From Lysobacterales bacterium (GTDB taxonomy: Bacteria; Pseudomonadota; Gammaproteobacteria; Xanthomonadales; Xanthomonadaceae): a stretch of DNA of 64,000 nt. The notes under the pieces were generated by a model that saw only the letters and a list, made by a program, of their open reading frames with translations, was not told the origin of the DNA and searched no databases. The translations under genes were made by a program, and so were the position numbers. Of the stretch, positions 1 through 7,976 are shown one piece after another (position 1 is the stretch's first letter; the number at the start of each line of letters is the position of its first letter). Location: positions 434,001 through 498,000 of the forward strand of contig JAFLDZ010000001.1 in assembly GCA_017302135.1 (NCBI GenBank). The letters run 5' to 3'.

Positions 1-780
1 CGCGGGCTGCGCGCGATGTCCGCACGACTGCGCTGGAGCTACGCGGGCGTGGGCGTACTGGTGGCGCTGCATTGGCTGACCTTCTACGCCTCGATCAAAC
101 TCTCCAACGCCTCGGTCGGCGCCACCTGCATGGCGCTGGCCACGGTGTTCACCGCCCTGATCGAACCGGTACTGACCGGCAAACGGCTGTCGAAGCGCGA
201 AGTCGGGCTGGGCATCGCGGTACTGCCGGGCGTGGCCCTGGTCGCGGGCGGCGTACCCGGCGACATGCTGATCGGCGTGGTGGTCGGCACGATATCGGCC
301 CTGTTCGTGGCGGTATTCAGTTCGCTCAACAAGCGGCTGGTCGAACACAGCGACGCCCTGTCGGTCACGGCGCTGGAAATGGCCGCCGGCGTGGCGGCGA
401 TGACCGTGATCGCACCGCTCACCGGGCTACTGTCGCCCGCGTTCGGCGGCGACCCGTTCGTGCTGCCGGATCTGCGCGACGGCGTCTACCTGCTGGTGCT
501 GGCGGTGGCGTGCACGCTGGTGCCGTTCGCGCTGTCGCTGATGGCGCTGCGCCACCTCACCGCGTTCGGATCGCAGCTGGCGATCAATCTGGAGCCGATC
601 TACGCGATCGCGCTGGCGATCCTGCTGCTGGGCGAACAGCACGAGCTCACCCTGCAGTTCTACCTCGGCGTGGCGATCATCCTCGGCGTGGTGCTGGTCT
701 ATCCGCTGCTGGTACGGCCGCAGAAGATCGAACACCCGGAGATTCTGGCGACCGGCGAATCCAAGGTGATCGGCGAATAA
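1..780 (+). CDS. EamA/DMT-family transporter, 5' end outside window
   Basis: The reading frame is open to the first base, so the start lies upstream; the first internal ATG is at 16. The visible part is about 260 residues with at least seven hydrophobic segments. Small residues near the membrane ends (SNASVGATCMALATVFTALI) and the final block LTAFGSQLAINLEPIYAIAL are typical of the second EamA repeat of drug/metabolite exporters, which usually have about 300 residues and ten helices in the inner membrane. Substrate cannot be read from sequence. It ends 65 bp before gspA with no shared function evident. Confidence 0.85.
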   Translation, partial: RGLRAMSARLRWSYAGVGVLVALHWLTFYASIKLSNASVGATCMALATVFTALIEPVLTGKRLSKREVGLGIAVLPGVALVAGGVPGDMLIGVVVGTISALFVAVFSSLNKRLVEHSDALSVTALEMAAGVAAMTVIAPLTGLLSPAFGGDPFVLPDLRDGVYLLVLAVACTLVPFALSLMALRHLTAFGSQLAINLEPIYAIALAILLLGEQHELTLQFYLGVAIILGVVLVYPLLVRPQKIEHPEILATGESKVIGE

Positions 781-845
781 CGCCAGCGAGGCCAACGCTG
801 TGGCAGTCTAGGCACCCCGCTCCCGCCGGCCGACAGCAGCCCCGC

Positions 846-2522
846 ATGTATCTGGAGTACTACGGCCTCGAACAGGCGCCGTTCTCGATCACGCCCGACC
901 CGCATTACGTGTTCCTCAGCGAACACCACCGCGACGCGCTGGCGCATCTGCTCTACGGCATCCGTCAGGGCGGCGGCGGCGGCTTCGTGCAGCTCACCGG
1001 CGAAGTCGGCACCGGCAAGACCACGCTCAGCCGGCTGCTGCTGAACCAACTGCCGGCGAACACCCACGCCGCGCTGGTCCTGAACCCGCGCCTGGAACCG
1101 GCGGAACTGCTGCAGACCATCTGCGAGGAACTGCGTCTCCCGGTCGGCGGCAAGGCCAGTGCGCCCGCAGTTGCGGCGGGCACAGCCAAACGCAAGCCCC
1201 GGGCCGCTGCGCCGAAACCGCCCGGCGGCAAAGCGATGTTCGACGCGCTCAGCGCGTACCTGCTGGAGGCGTACGCGAAAGGCGACAAGGTCGTGCTGAT
1301 CATCGACGAAGCGCAGAACCTGTCGACCGAGGCGCTGGAACAGGTGCGGCTGCTGACCAATCTCGAAACCGAAACCCAGAAGCTGCTGCAGATCATCCTG
1401 ATCGGCCAGCCGGAGCTGCGCGAAACCCTCGCCCGCCCCGAGCTGCGCCAGCTCGCGCAGCGCATCACCGCGCGCTATCACCTGCGTCCGCTCGACGAAG
1501 CCGGCACTGCGGCCTATCTGCGCCATCGACTGAACACCGCCGGCGCGGACCGCTTTCCGTTTTCGGCCGATGCCGTGCGCCGCGTGTACCAGCGCAGCGG
1601 CGGCGTGCCGCGCCTGATCAACGTCATCGCCGAACGCGCGCTGCTCGGCGGTTACGCGCACGATCTGCTGACCATCGATGCGAAGACCGTCGACCGCGCC
1701 GCGAACGAAGCGCTGGCGCCCTCCGCGCACGCAGAGACGGAACGCGACCGCAAACCGCTGTTCATCGCCGCTGCGCTGATTGTCGGCGTTGCGGCGATCG
1801 CATTCGCGCTGTCGGGCGCCGCACCAACCGACACGTCGGTGTCGGATGATGCGATCTCGACGCCCGCTCAAGTCGAAACGCCAACAACCGTTTCACCCGC
1901 GCTCGACGGCGACGCGCTGCTGCAGCGGGTCCGCGCATCGTCGCCGACATCGCCGCGCGAGTGGCAGACCCTGGTGGCGGCATGGAAAGCGCCAGCCGCG
2001 GTGCGCGCCATCGCGCCCGATGCCTGTCCGCCGCTGCCCGCTTCCGGCTGGCGCTGTCTGCGCAGCCGCGCAAGTCTCGATCAGTTGCTGCGATTCGACC
2101 GTCCGGTGCTGCTGCGCCTGCGTGCCGAACCGCAGGTGGTCTGGGCGTCGCTGCTTGCCGCCGATGCGGCACGCGTCCGCATCTCCCTCGACGGCGCGAA
2201 GCTCGATGTCGACCGGGTGGCGCTGGCCGCCGTGTGGAGCGGCGAATACCTCGCGATCTGGAATGCGCCGGACGCACTCGAAAGCGCATTCGCGACCGGC
2301 GATGCCGCAGCATCGGAATGGGTGCGACAGCGACTGCGCACAGCCAACCTCGACACTTCCGGCACCGATGCATCCGCTGTCGGCAACACCGATCTGTCGA
2401 TCGCGCTGCGCGCATTCCAGGCGCGGCATGGGCTGCGCAGCGACGCGATCCTCGGCCCGGAAACCCTGTTCGTGCTGTCCGCAGACGCAACCGGCCCGCA
2501 TCTTTCCGCAGCGGAAGAGTGA
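846..2522 (+). CDS. gspA: General secretion pathway protein A (ExeA/GspA-type AAA ATPase)
   Basis: 558 residues. Residues 1-280 form the ExeA-like AAA ATPase that begins MYLEYYGLEQAPFSITPDP, with Walker A GEVGTGKT at 52-59 and Walker B VVLIIDEAQN. A glycine run sits just before Walker A. One transmembrane helix lies at about 305-323, and a C-terminal peptidoglycan-binding domain (LRAFQARHGLRSDAILGPET) at about 490-550 faces the periplasm. In Aeromonas, ExeA with ExeB remodels peptidoglycan so that the type II secretin can assemble. gspB follows 3 bp later. The rest of the T2SS is not in the window. Confidence 0.9.
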   Translation: MYLEYYGLEQAPFSITPDPHYVFLSEHHRDALAHLLYGIRQGGGGGFVQLTGEVGTGKTTLSRLLLNQLPANTHAALVLNPRLEPAELLQTICEELRLPVGGKASAPAVAAGTAKRKPRAAAPKPPGGKAMFDALSAYLLEAYAKGDKVVLIIDEAQNLSTEALEQVRLLTNLETETQKLLQIILIGQPELRETLARPELRQLAQRITARYHLRPLDEAGTAAYLRHRLNTAGADRFPFSADAVRRVYQRSGGVPRLINVIAERALLGGYAHDLLTIDAKTVDRAANEALAPSAHAETERDRKPLFIAAALIVGVAAIAFALSGAAPTDTSVSDDAISTPAQVETPTTVSPALDGDALLQRVRASSPTSPREWQTLVAAWKAPAAVRAIAPDACPPLPASGWRCLRSRASLDQLLRFDRPVLLRLRAEPQVVWASLLAADAARVRISLDGAKLDVDRVALAAVWSGEYLAIWNAPDALESAFATGDAAASEWVRQRLRTANLDTSGTDASAVGNTDLSIALRAFQARHGLRSDAILGPETLFVLSADATGPHLSAAEE

Positions 2523-2525
2523 TCG

Positions 2526-3245
2526 ATGTCCTTCATCCTCGATGCCCTGCGCAAATCCGAAACCGCACGCCGCCGCAGCGAAGCGCCGGACCTGTTCGCA
2601 ACGATGCCCGGCACGATCGCGCCGGTGCCTGCGCGCAAGCAGTGGCCGCTGCTTGCGATCGGCGGCGTCGGCGTGCTGTCGCTGATCGCGGCGCTGTGGT
2701 TGTTCTCACAGCGAGGCCCCTCGCAGCCCGCATCACTTCCTGCATCCGATGCGACCACTGGAGCGACAACGCCCCAAGCGGCGCCCACCGCGATCGAAAC
2801 TCAAACACCGGCGTCGACACCGCCGACACCCGAGCCTCTACAACAGCCCAGTGCAGCGGAAGCACCCGCCGCACCGATCAAGACCTCGCCCGCGCCGGTC
2901 GCGCCACCGGCAGCAATCGCGATCACTCGCGACCTGCCCGCGCCACCGCCCGAACCCGACACCGACACCGCAGCAACCGCGCCGCAGATTCAGCCGTCAA
3001 CGCCAGCGACAGGCGATCAGGTCGTTTCGCTGGCCGATCTCGATCCGGAGGCGCGCAAACAATTGCCGCCGCTGAAACTCAGCATGCATCTATGGAACGA
3101 AGCGCCATCGCAGCGCTTCGTGATTGTCGATGGCCAGCGATTGAAGGAAGGCGATGTGCTCGGCGAGATTGTGGTAGAGCGGATCACACGCGACGGCGCG
3201 GTGCTGGTGTGGCGCGGCAGCCGCTTGAAGATCGAACTGCGCTGA
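2526..3245 (+). CDS. gspB: General secretion pathway protein B (GspB)
   Basis: 239 residues. The N-terminus MSFILDALRKSETARRR is the signature of the GspB/ExeB family. A single transmembrane helix (about 40-62) is followed by a long Pro/Ala/Thr-rich periplasmic linker. The conserved C-terminal GspB domain at about 165-239 contains LKLSMHLWNEAPSQRFVIVDGQ and ends RLKIELR. It is expected to pair with the GspA ATPase encoded 3 bp upstream, as a membrane partner for secretin assembly. The Pro/Thr-rich linker is a length-variable spanner of the periplasm. Identification is firm from the two conserved ends. Confidence 0.88.
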   Translation: MSFILDALRKSETARRRSEAPDLFATMPGTIAPVPARKQWPLLAIGGVGVLSLIAALWLFSQRGPSQPASLPASDATTGATTPQAAPTAIETQTPASTPPTPEPLQQPSAAEAPAAPIKTSPAPVAPPAAIAITRDLPAPPPEPDTDTAATAPQIQPSTPATGDQVVSLADLDPEARKQLPPLKLSMHLWNEAPSQRFVIVDGQRLKEGDVLGEIVVERITRDGAVLVWRGSRLKIELR

Positions 3246-3271
3246 CGACCGCACTCGACCTCGGGCAGCGC

Positions 3272-3868
3272 TCAGAAATTGTATTCGGCCCACTGATCGC
3301 CTGGCACCACCTGCACCAACTTGCAGCGGCTCTTCGACGCCGCGGCGCATTCTTCGACGATCTTCTTCCTGGCGCTTTTTACGGCTTTCTTGAGTTCTTT
3401 CACGCGCATGTATGTCTGCGGATAGTCGTAGACGTGGAAGAACAAACCATTGTCGGCCGCGCGCGCCACCGCAAGGATTCCGGCATCGTATCGGCCATGG
3501 ATTCGGCAATGCCTGCGGCCTGCATTCGCGCATTTGCGCATGGCCACAGTATCCGCCCCGGCAGCGGACATCAGATCCGCACCCAGGTTGTATCCGGGCT
3601 TGCCTTTCGCATCCTCCCACCGGACCAGCGTCCAATGCCCCGAAAGGACGGACACCGGACCCGCCGGGCCGGTGTCGACCGGGAACGACGGCGGCGCCTG
3701 CGGATAGACGCAGATCGGCACGCAGACGCCACCATTGCAACTGCTGCCGGCCTGGACCATGTCCACCGGGCAGGCATCGTTGGCAAGCAGTGGATGCGGG
3801 GACAGCAGCAATGCAGCAGACAGCGCGACGACTGCGCACAGCCGTGACATTCCGGACTCGATACTCAT
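3272..3868 (-). CDS. Exported cysteine-containing protein, DUF4189-like
   Basis: 198 residues from the ATG at 3868, 9 nt downstream of GGAG; an in-frame ATG at 3874 and one at 3853 are alternatives. A signal peptide is clear (LCAVVALSAALLLSPHPLLA, cleavage near ANDAC). The mature part has a CxxxC-type cysteine pair near its start (GGVCVPICVYP). The second half has the sequence VAMRKCANAGRRHCRI, which resembles the repeated Cys-containing unit of DUF4189 proteins. It ends in a basic Lys/Arg-rich stretch. Function is unknown. It is convergent with gspB, which stops 26 bp away. Confidence 0.6.
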   Translation of the reverse strand: MSIESGMSRLCAVVALSAALLLSPHPLLANDACPVDMVQAGSSCNGGVCVPICVYPQAPPSFPVDTGPAGPVSVLSGHWTLVRWEDAKGKPGYNLGADLMSAAGADTVAMRKCANAGRRHCRIHGRYDAGILAVARAADNGLFFHVYDYPQTYMRVKELKKAVKSARKKIVEECAAASKSRCKLVQVVPGDQWAEYNF

Positions 3869-3995
3869 ATCCATTCGCTCCAGCGACAGCATCCGACTGG
3901 CCCGATCGCCACGTCTCGATGTGTCCTCGACGATACCCGTCGAACGACCCGCATGCAAAGCCGATGATCTCCAGACACGATCGTCAACGCGATCG

Positions 3996-4685
3996 TTAAA
4001 CACGATCGTCGCAGTCGTAGCCGCGGATCAGATCCGGCAAGGTCTTGCCGGATTCGTCGCGAAACCGTTCGCTCAGCACCTCGATCCGCTGGATGCGATC
4101 GACGCGGAAATTGCGGAAGGCGTCGCGCGATTCGCACCATGCCGCCAACGTCCAGACCTCGCCCCAGAAGAAACAGCCCACCGGGCGCACCACGCGCGTG
4201 CTGACATCGTCCTTGAGATCGAGATAGTCGATGCGCAATTTGGTCTTGCGGTCGGTGGCGTGCCGCAGTTGTTCCAGTCGCTCGCGGGTGGCGCGATCGG
4301 GGCCAACCTGCGGCGCGTAGACCGACAGGTTTTCTGCAGCGATGCGCTCGATCGCCGGCAGCACCGCGAGGATTTTCGCCAGCGCGTCGTCCGCATGGCG
4401 CGCAAGACCCGTATCGATCCGCGGCTGCGCGACCCGCACGCACGCCACGAGCGCCTGCGCTTCCTGGGTCGTGAACATCAGCGGTGGCAGATCGAAGCCG
4501 CGATGCATGCGGTAGCCGACGCCGGCCTCGCCTTCGATCGGTACGCCCTGCGCCTGCAGCGCAGCGACATCGCGATACACCGAACGTTGCGAGACTTCGA
4601 GGCGGTCGGCGAGAAACGCGGCCGTCGTCAGTCGACGACCGCGAACGAGTTGCACGATCTGGAACAGACGGTCGGCGCGGCGCAT
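3996..4685 (-). CDS. YafY-type HTH/WYL-domain transcriptional regulator
   Basis: 229 residues. An N-terminal HTH_11 domain (residues 1-55, LADRLEVSQRSVYRDVAAL) precedes a WYL domain (about 130-210) with the core KLRIDYLDLKDDVSTR and PVGCFFWGEVWTLAAWCE. WYL regulators bind DNA as dimers and sense a ligand, often nucleic acid or nucleotide-like. It is the last of three same-strand genes; two VOC genes lie just upstream, an arrangement seen in other proteobacteria. The inverted repeats 44 bp upstream of each VOC gene are candidate binding sites for this protein (inference). Confidence 0.85.
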   Translation of the reverse strand: MRRADRLFQIVQLVRGRRLTTAAFLADRLEVSQRSVYRDVAALQAQGVPIEGEAGVGYRMHRGFDLPPLMFTTQEAQALVACVRVAQPRIDTGLARHADDALAKILAVLPAIERIAAENLSVYAPQVGPDRATRERLEQLRHATDRKTKLRIDYLDLKDDVSTRVVRPVGCFFWGEVWTLAAWCESRDAFRNFRVDRIQRIEVLSERFRDESGKTLPDLIRGYDCDDRV

Positions 4686-4735
4686 GGCGTCAGGCTCGGA
4701 GGCGGTCGTCGGAGACGGCGCATCCTGACATGCCC

Positions 4736-4763
4736 TGAGTCGACATGCACTGAGTCGACATGC
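4736..4763. repeat. Two copies of a 13-bp direct repeat between VOC gene and WYL regulator
   Basis: TGAGTCGACATGC occurs at 4736-4748 and again at 4751-4763, two bases apart; the second copy abuts the stop codon of the VOC gene. Each contains the palindrome GTCGAC. It lies about 50 bp upstream of the WYL regulator start, so it could be a regulatory element or simply a small tandem duplication. Confidence 0.5.
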
Positions 4764-5150
4764 TCAAGCCAATGCGTGCAGACCGACGCGATTGCCTTCG
4801 CTGTCGGCGATGTGGGCGAAGCATCCCATCCCTTCCGGCAGTTCCGTACGCGGCAGCGTCACCCGGCCGCCTGCGGCTTCCACGCGCGCCAGCGTCGCAT
4901 CGAGCGACGGCTCGGCATTGAGGTAGACGACAGCGCCTTCCTGCGACGGCTGCGGACCATCGACATTGGCGAACAGACAGCCGCCCACCCCGTATTTTTC
5001 GTACGGGAACACCGCAAGGGTCGTCGTGGGCCCGGCCTGTTCGCGGCGCAGCGGAGAATCGAACACGGCTTCGTAAAAACGCTGTGCGCGATCCATATCG
5101 CGAACCGGAATCTCGAACCAATTGACGGCGTTGTGTCTGGCGTGTTGCAT
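4764..5150 (-). CDS. VOC-family (glyoxalase/bleomycin-resistance-like) protein
   Basis: 128 residues, one VOC module of two beta-alpha-beta-beta-beta repeats. It begins NAVNWFEIPVRDMDRAQRFY and ends MGCFAHIADSEGNRVGLHA, the usual VOC start and C-terminal metal/substrate strand. The start is supported by GGAGG five bases upstream. YCII/PhnB-like VOC proteins of this size act as small-molecule-modifying enzymes or binding proteins; the substrate is unknown. It lies downstream of a second VOC gene and upstream of the WYL regulator, with its own candidate operator at 5194-5221. Confidence 0.85.
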   Translation of the reverse strand: MQHARHNAVNWFEIPVRDMDRAQRFYEAVFDSPLRREQAGPTTTLAVFPYEKYGVGGCLFANVDGPQPSQEGAVVYLNAEPSLDATLARVEAAGGRVTLPRTELPEGMGCFAHIADSEGNRVGLHALA

Positions 5151-5193
5151 GCGGCCTCCTCAGGCTGTAGCGGGAGACCGCATGCTGCGCGCA

Positions 5194-5221
5194 GTCTGCT
5201 GACAACGCTGTGTCAGCAGAC
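5194..5221. promoter_or_regulatory. Perfect inverted repeat upstream of VOC gene (candidate operator)
   Basis: GTCTGCTGACA (5194-5204), a 6-nt spacer, then TGTCAGCAGAC (5211-5221). It is 44 bp from the start at 5150. Its minus-strand half overlaps a TTGTCA that sits 17 nt before TGCGGT, a weak promoter pair. A near copy lies 44 bp upstream of the next VOC gene, which argues for a shared transcription-factor site. Confidence 0.6.
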
Positions 5222-5232
5222 ATGCGCATGGA

Positions 5233-5607
5233 TCATTCGCCCATGTAGCAGCAGTTGAGCTTGTTGCCGTCGAGGTCGCGGAAATAGGCGGCGTAGAAGC
5301 CGGGAGAACGCTGACCCGGTGCGCCTTCATCCGTGCCGCCGAGTTCGAGCGCCTTGGCATGGACGCGATCGACCTGTTCGCGACTGAGCGCATTCAGCGC
5401 CACCATCACGCCATTGCCGACGGTCGCCGGATTCTTGTCGAAAGGATAGGTGATGCCGAGACCCGCGCCTTCCTGCGAGTTGCCCCAGGCGATGAAATAG
5501 TCGGGTTCGTCCATGAAACGTTTCGCGCCGAGTTCTGCGAGCAGTACGTCGTAGAAGGCGGCGGCGCGGGCCAGATCGTTCGTGCCGAGCGTGGTGTAGG
5601 CGAGCAT
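5233..5607 (-). CDS. VOC-family protein (second copy)
   Basis: 124 residues. It begins MLAYTTLGTNDLARAAAFYD and ends GFYAAYFRDLDGNKLNCCYM, matching the VOC/glyoxalase subgroup with a C-terminal CC pair. It differs strongly from the neighbouring VOC protein, so this is not a recent duplication. An AGGAT Shine-Dalgarno-like sequence precedes the ATG. The inverted repeat at 5651-5671 lies 44 bp upstream. Enzymatic activity is not predictable; members of this subgroup are often annotated only as glyoxalase-like. Confidence 0.83.
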   Translation of the reverse strand: MLAYTTLGTNDLARAAAFYDVLLAELGAKRFMDEPDYFIAWGNSQEGAGLGITYPFDKNPATVGNGVMVALNALSREQVDRVHAKALELGGTDEGAPGQRSPGFYAAYFRDLDGNKLNCCYMGE

Positions 5608-5650
5608 GTGAATATCCTATGGGATGGAATATCGCAGGATCCGCGAACCC

Positions 5651-5671
5651 TGCTGACAACCGCTGTCAGCA
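5651..5671. promoter_or_regulatory. Inverted repeat upstream of second VOC gene (candidate operator)
   Basis: TGCTGACA (5651-5658), 5-nt spacer, TGTCAGCA (5664-5671). It shares both half-sites with the repeat at 5194-5221 and has the same 44-bp distance to its gene start. On the minus strand TTGTCA is followed 17 nt later by TGCGAT, so the site would overlap the -35 element of a promoter. Confidence 0.6.
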
Positions 5672-5746
5672 ATGTGGGCGGCAAGCGGTATCCTACGCCC
5701 GACTTCACCGGTCGCGAAACCGGCTCATCGCCCACGGGAATACCGC

Positions 5747-5968
5747 ATGCCCACGCTCCATTTCGAACTCGACCGCGAATACATCGAATTGAACCAGTTG
5801 CTGAAGCTCACCGGCGTGTGCGACAGCGGCGGGGCCGGCAAGCATCTGGTCGCCAGTGGCGCGGTGCGCGTGGATGGCGTGGTGGAATCGCGCAAGACCT
5901 GCAAGATCCGCGATGGTCAGACCGTCAGCGTGGGGAATATCCATATCCACGTCGCAGGTCTCCGCTGA
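5747..5968 (+). CDS. S4-domain RNA-binding protein (YbcJ-like)
   Basis: 73 residues, starting at the ATG at 5747 after GGGA. The whole protein is a single S4 domain: YIELNQLLKLTGVCDSGGAG, then VRVDGVVESRKTCKIRDGQT. This is the layout of the small YbcJ/YaaA-type S4 proteins that bind structured RNA, probably in ribosome-related functions. It is convergent with acr3, 6 bp away. The family call is firm; a specific RNA target is not known. Confidence 0.85.
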   Translation: MPTLHFELDREYIELNQLLKLTGVCDSGGAGKHLVASGAVRVDGVVESRKTCKIRDGQTVSVGNIHIHVAGLR

Positions 5969-5974
5969 AGCGCA

Positions 5975-7060
5975 TCAACGCGCGCGCAGTCCCTGCTCGT
6001 ACCAGCTGCGGCTGCTGTTGACGATCTTCACGACCGACAGCATGACCGGCACTTCGATCAACACACCCACGACGGTCGCCAGTGCGGCACCCGACTGGAC
6101 CCCGAACAGACCGACTGCCGCAGCGACCGCCAGCTCGAAGAAATTGCTCGCCGCGATGAGCGAAGACGGTCCTGCGACGCAGTGCTCGACACCCAGCTTC
6201 CGGTTCAACCAGTAGGCAAGCGCGGAATTGAAATAGACCTGGATCAGGATCGGCACCGCCAGCATCGCGATGATCAGCGGCTTGCGGACGATCTGCTCGC
6301 CCTGGAAGCCGAACAGCAGCACCAGCGTCAACAACAAGGCCGCCAGGGACACGGGCTGCATGACCGCGAGCGCGGCCTTCAGGCTGGAGGCGCCGCGACG
6401 CAGCAAGCCATGACGCAATGCCGCCGCGATCATGATCGGCACGACGATGTAAAGACCGACGGAAAGCGCGAGCGTGTCCCACGGCACGGCAATCGAGGAA
6501 ACGCCCAGCAGCAGCGCAACGATCGGTGCGAACGCGAAGACCATGATCACGTCGTTGATCGCCACCTGGCTGAGCGTGAAGTTCGGTTCTCCGTCGCATA
6601 AATTGCTCCACACGAACACCATCGCCGTACAAGGCGCGGCAGCCAACAGTACGAGCCCCGCGATGTAGGAATCGATCTGATCCGAGGGAAGATACGCAAC
6701 GAAGATGTGGCGCAGGAAGAAACCGCCCAACAACGCCATCAACAGCGGCTTGACCAGCCAGTTGATCGACAAAGTCACACCGATTCCTTTCCAGTGCGCG
6801 CCGATTTTCCGCATGGCGCCATAGTCGATCTTCATCAGCATCGGGATGATCATCACCCAGACCAGCCCGGCGATCGGAAAATTGACGCTGGCCATTTCGA
6901 GCGCTGCGATCCGCTGGAAATTGTCCGGCATCCAATGCCCCAGCAAGGTGCCGACCGCAATGCACAGCGCGACCCACAGCGTCAGGTAGCGCTCGAAAGT
7001 GCCGATCCCCGGCTTCACGGATGCGCGTTCCGGGAGGCCGGCTTCGCTTTCAGATTTCAT
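5975..7060 (-). CDS. acr3: ACR3-family arsenite efflux permease
   Basis: 361 residues, ten predicted membrane helices. ACR3 signatures are visible: LTLWVALCIAVGTLLG near the N-terminus, and LLAAAPCTAMVFVWSNLCDG with the conserved cysteine of helix 4, then FTLSQVAINDVIMVFAFAP. ACR3 pumps arsenite out across the inner membrane using the proton gradient. It follows the ArsI-like gene on the same strand, about 116 bp downstream, so both probably belong to one arsenic-resistance transcript. No arsenate reductase or ArsR is present in the window. Confidence 0.93.
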   Translation of the reverse strand: MKSESEAGLPERASVKPGIGTFERYLTLWVALCIAVGTLLGHWMPDNFQRIAALEMASVNFPIAGLVWVMIIPMLMKIDYGAMRKIGAHWKGIGVTLSINWLVKPLLMALLGGFFLRHIFVAYLPSDQIDSYIAGLVLLAAAPCTAMVFVWSNLCDGEPNFTLSQVAINDVIMVFAFAPIVALLLGVSSIAVPWDTLALSVGLYIVVPIMIAAALRHGLLRRGASSLKAALAVMQPVSLAALLLTLVLLFGFQGEQIVRKPLIIAMLAVPILIQVYFNSALAYWLNRKLGVEHCVAGPSSLIAASNFFELAVAAAVGLFGVQSGAALATVVGVLIEVPVMLSVVKIVNSSRSWYEQGLRAR

Positions 7061-7176
7061 TCGCGGTTCGTCCCGATTCCGTGCAGCGACTGCTCGGCAA
7101 CAACGTCATCGAACGTGTCCATCGATCATGCCGGCAACATTGCGATGCAACGCTGCGATCGATCATCTGCCCGCCC

Positions 7177-7797
7177 TCAATGCCTGCCATCGCCGCAGCC
7201 GGCGATGGCACAGCCTGCTTTTTGCACCGCCTGTCTGACCGGCCCGCAGCAGGATGCGTCGGCCGGGCGATCCGGCTTCGGAGCGCAGCACACGCCCTGC
7301 GGCGTGTTGTCGTCGCAGCAGGCCTCTTTTGCGACGGCCGCATCGGTATCGGTCGGCGATGCACTGCTCATGGCCTTCAGATCCGCAGCGCGCGCCGAGC
7401 TCAGATCGCAACCTTGCTTCGCGCCGTGGTAGCTGGCGGTGCGTCCGACGGTGTGGAACGCCTCCCAGCGCGTGCCCTGCGGATCCTCGCTCCAGAACTT
7501 GTCCGACCGGGCGTGACAGCATTCGGCGCCCGCTTCGGGCACCACCGCTTGGCCGGCGGCATCGAGGCGAGCCCCGAGTTCGACCAGTTCCTCGGCGTTC
7601 TCGGCCTGGATGCCCAGATGATCGATCCCGGGCGAACCGCTGCGGGTGGAAATCGCAAAGTTGACCCGCGGGTCCTCGATCATCCATTTCGCGTACTCGC
7701 GCTCATGCACGCTCGGGGCAGCAGCGAACAGGCTCGAATAGAAACGGACGCTTTCTTCGATATCGCGGACGGAGACATGCACATGGAAACGTTTCAT
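7177..7797 (-). CDS. arsI: ArsI-like C-As lyase (VOC metalloenzyme) with Cys-rich tail
   Basis: 206 residues. Residues 1-120 match the ArsI/CadI family: probable Fe(II) ligands H5, H60 (GIDHLGIQ) and E112 (RWEAF), and the adjacent pair C93-C94 (AECCHARSDKFW) that binds trivalent organoarsenicals in ArsI. ArsI cleaves the C-As bond of methylarsenite and aromatic arsenicals with O2. The C-terminal 50 residues hold ten cysteines, including CDD...VCC, SCC and CAIAGC, and look like a metal-binding tail. It heads a two-gene unit with acr3 behind the palindrome at 7884-7911. CadI (cadmium-induced) is the alternative name for this family. Confidence 0.85.
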   Translation of the reverse strand: MKRFHVHVSVRDIEESVRFYSSLFAAAPSVHEREYAKWMIEDPRVNFAISTRSGSPGIDHLGIQAENAEELVELGARLDAAGQAVVPEAGAECCHARSDKFWSEDPQGTRWEAFHTVGRTASYHGAKQGCDLSSARAADLKAMSSASPTDTDAAVAKEACCDDNTPQGVCCAPKPDRPADASCCGPVRQAVQKAGCAIAGCGDGRH

Positions 7798-7883
7798 CGC
7801 GGATTCCCAAGCAGTTGAAGGACAGCAGTTGAAGGGCAGGAGGCGCTCCGGGAGGACATCCCGGGCGTTCCGGTGGCGTTGAA

Positions 7884-7911
7884 CTATATTTCCATAATTA
7901 TCGAAATATAG
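7884..7911. promoter_or_regulatory. AT-rich palindromic operator upstream of arsI-acr3
   Basis: CTATATTTC (7884-7892) and GAAATATAG (7903-7911) flank the inner palindrome ATAATTAT (7894-7901). The 28 bp are symmetric except for one base pair, and stand out in a GC-rich setting. On the minus strand TTGTAT and AATTAT are 17 nt apart, so the palindrome overlaps a promoter. ArsR-family repressors bind sites of this kind; binding here is inferred. Two copies of a 12-bp repeat lie between it and arsI at 7810-7821 and 7824-7835. Confidence 0.65.
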
Positions 7912-7976
7912 AAAAAATACAATCCACAGATTCCGGCCGCCGACGAACGGTCCGCGTTTCCATCGATATCATCGTT

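Noticed and set aside
72-845. Long frame that extends GspA upstream to position 72 with Arg-rich sequence
   Set aside because: The upstream part lies antiframe to the EamA gene and is Arg/Gly-rich as expected of a shadow; GspA clearly begins with MYLEYYGLEQAPF at 846.
1961-3847. 628-residue plus-strand frame across GspA, GspB and the DUF4189-like gene
   Set aside because: Arg-rich shadow frame without domain pattern that runs through three better-supported genes.
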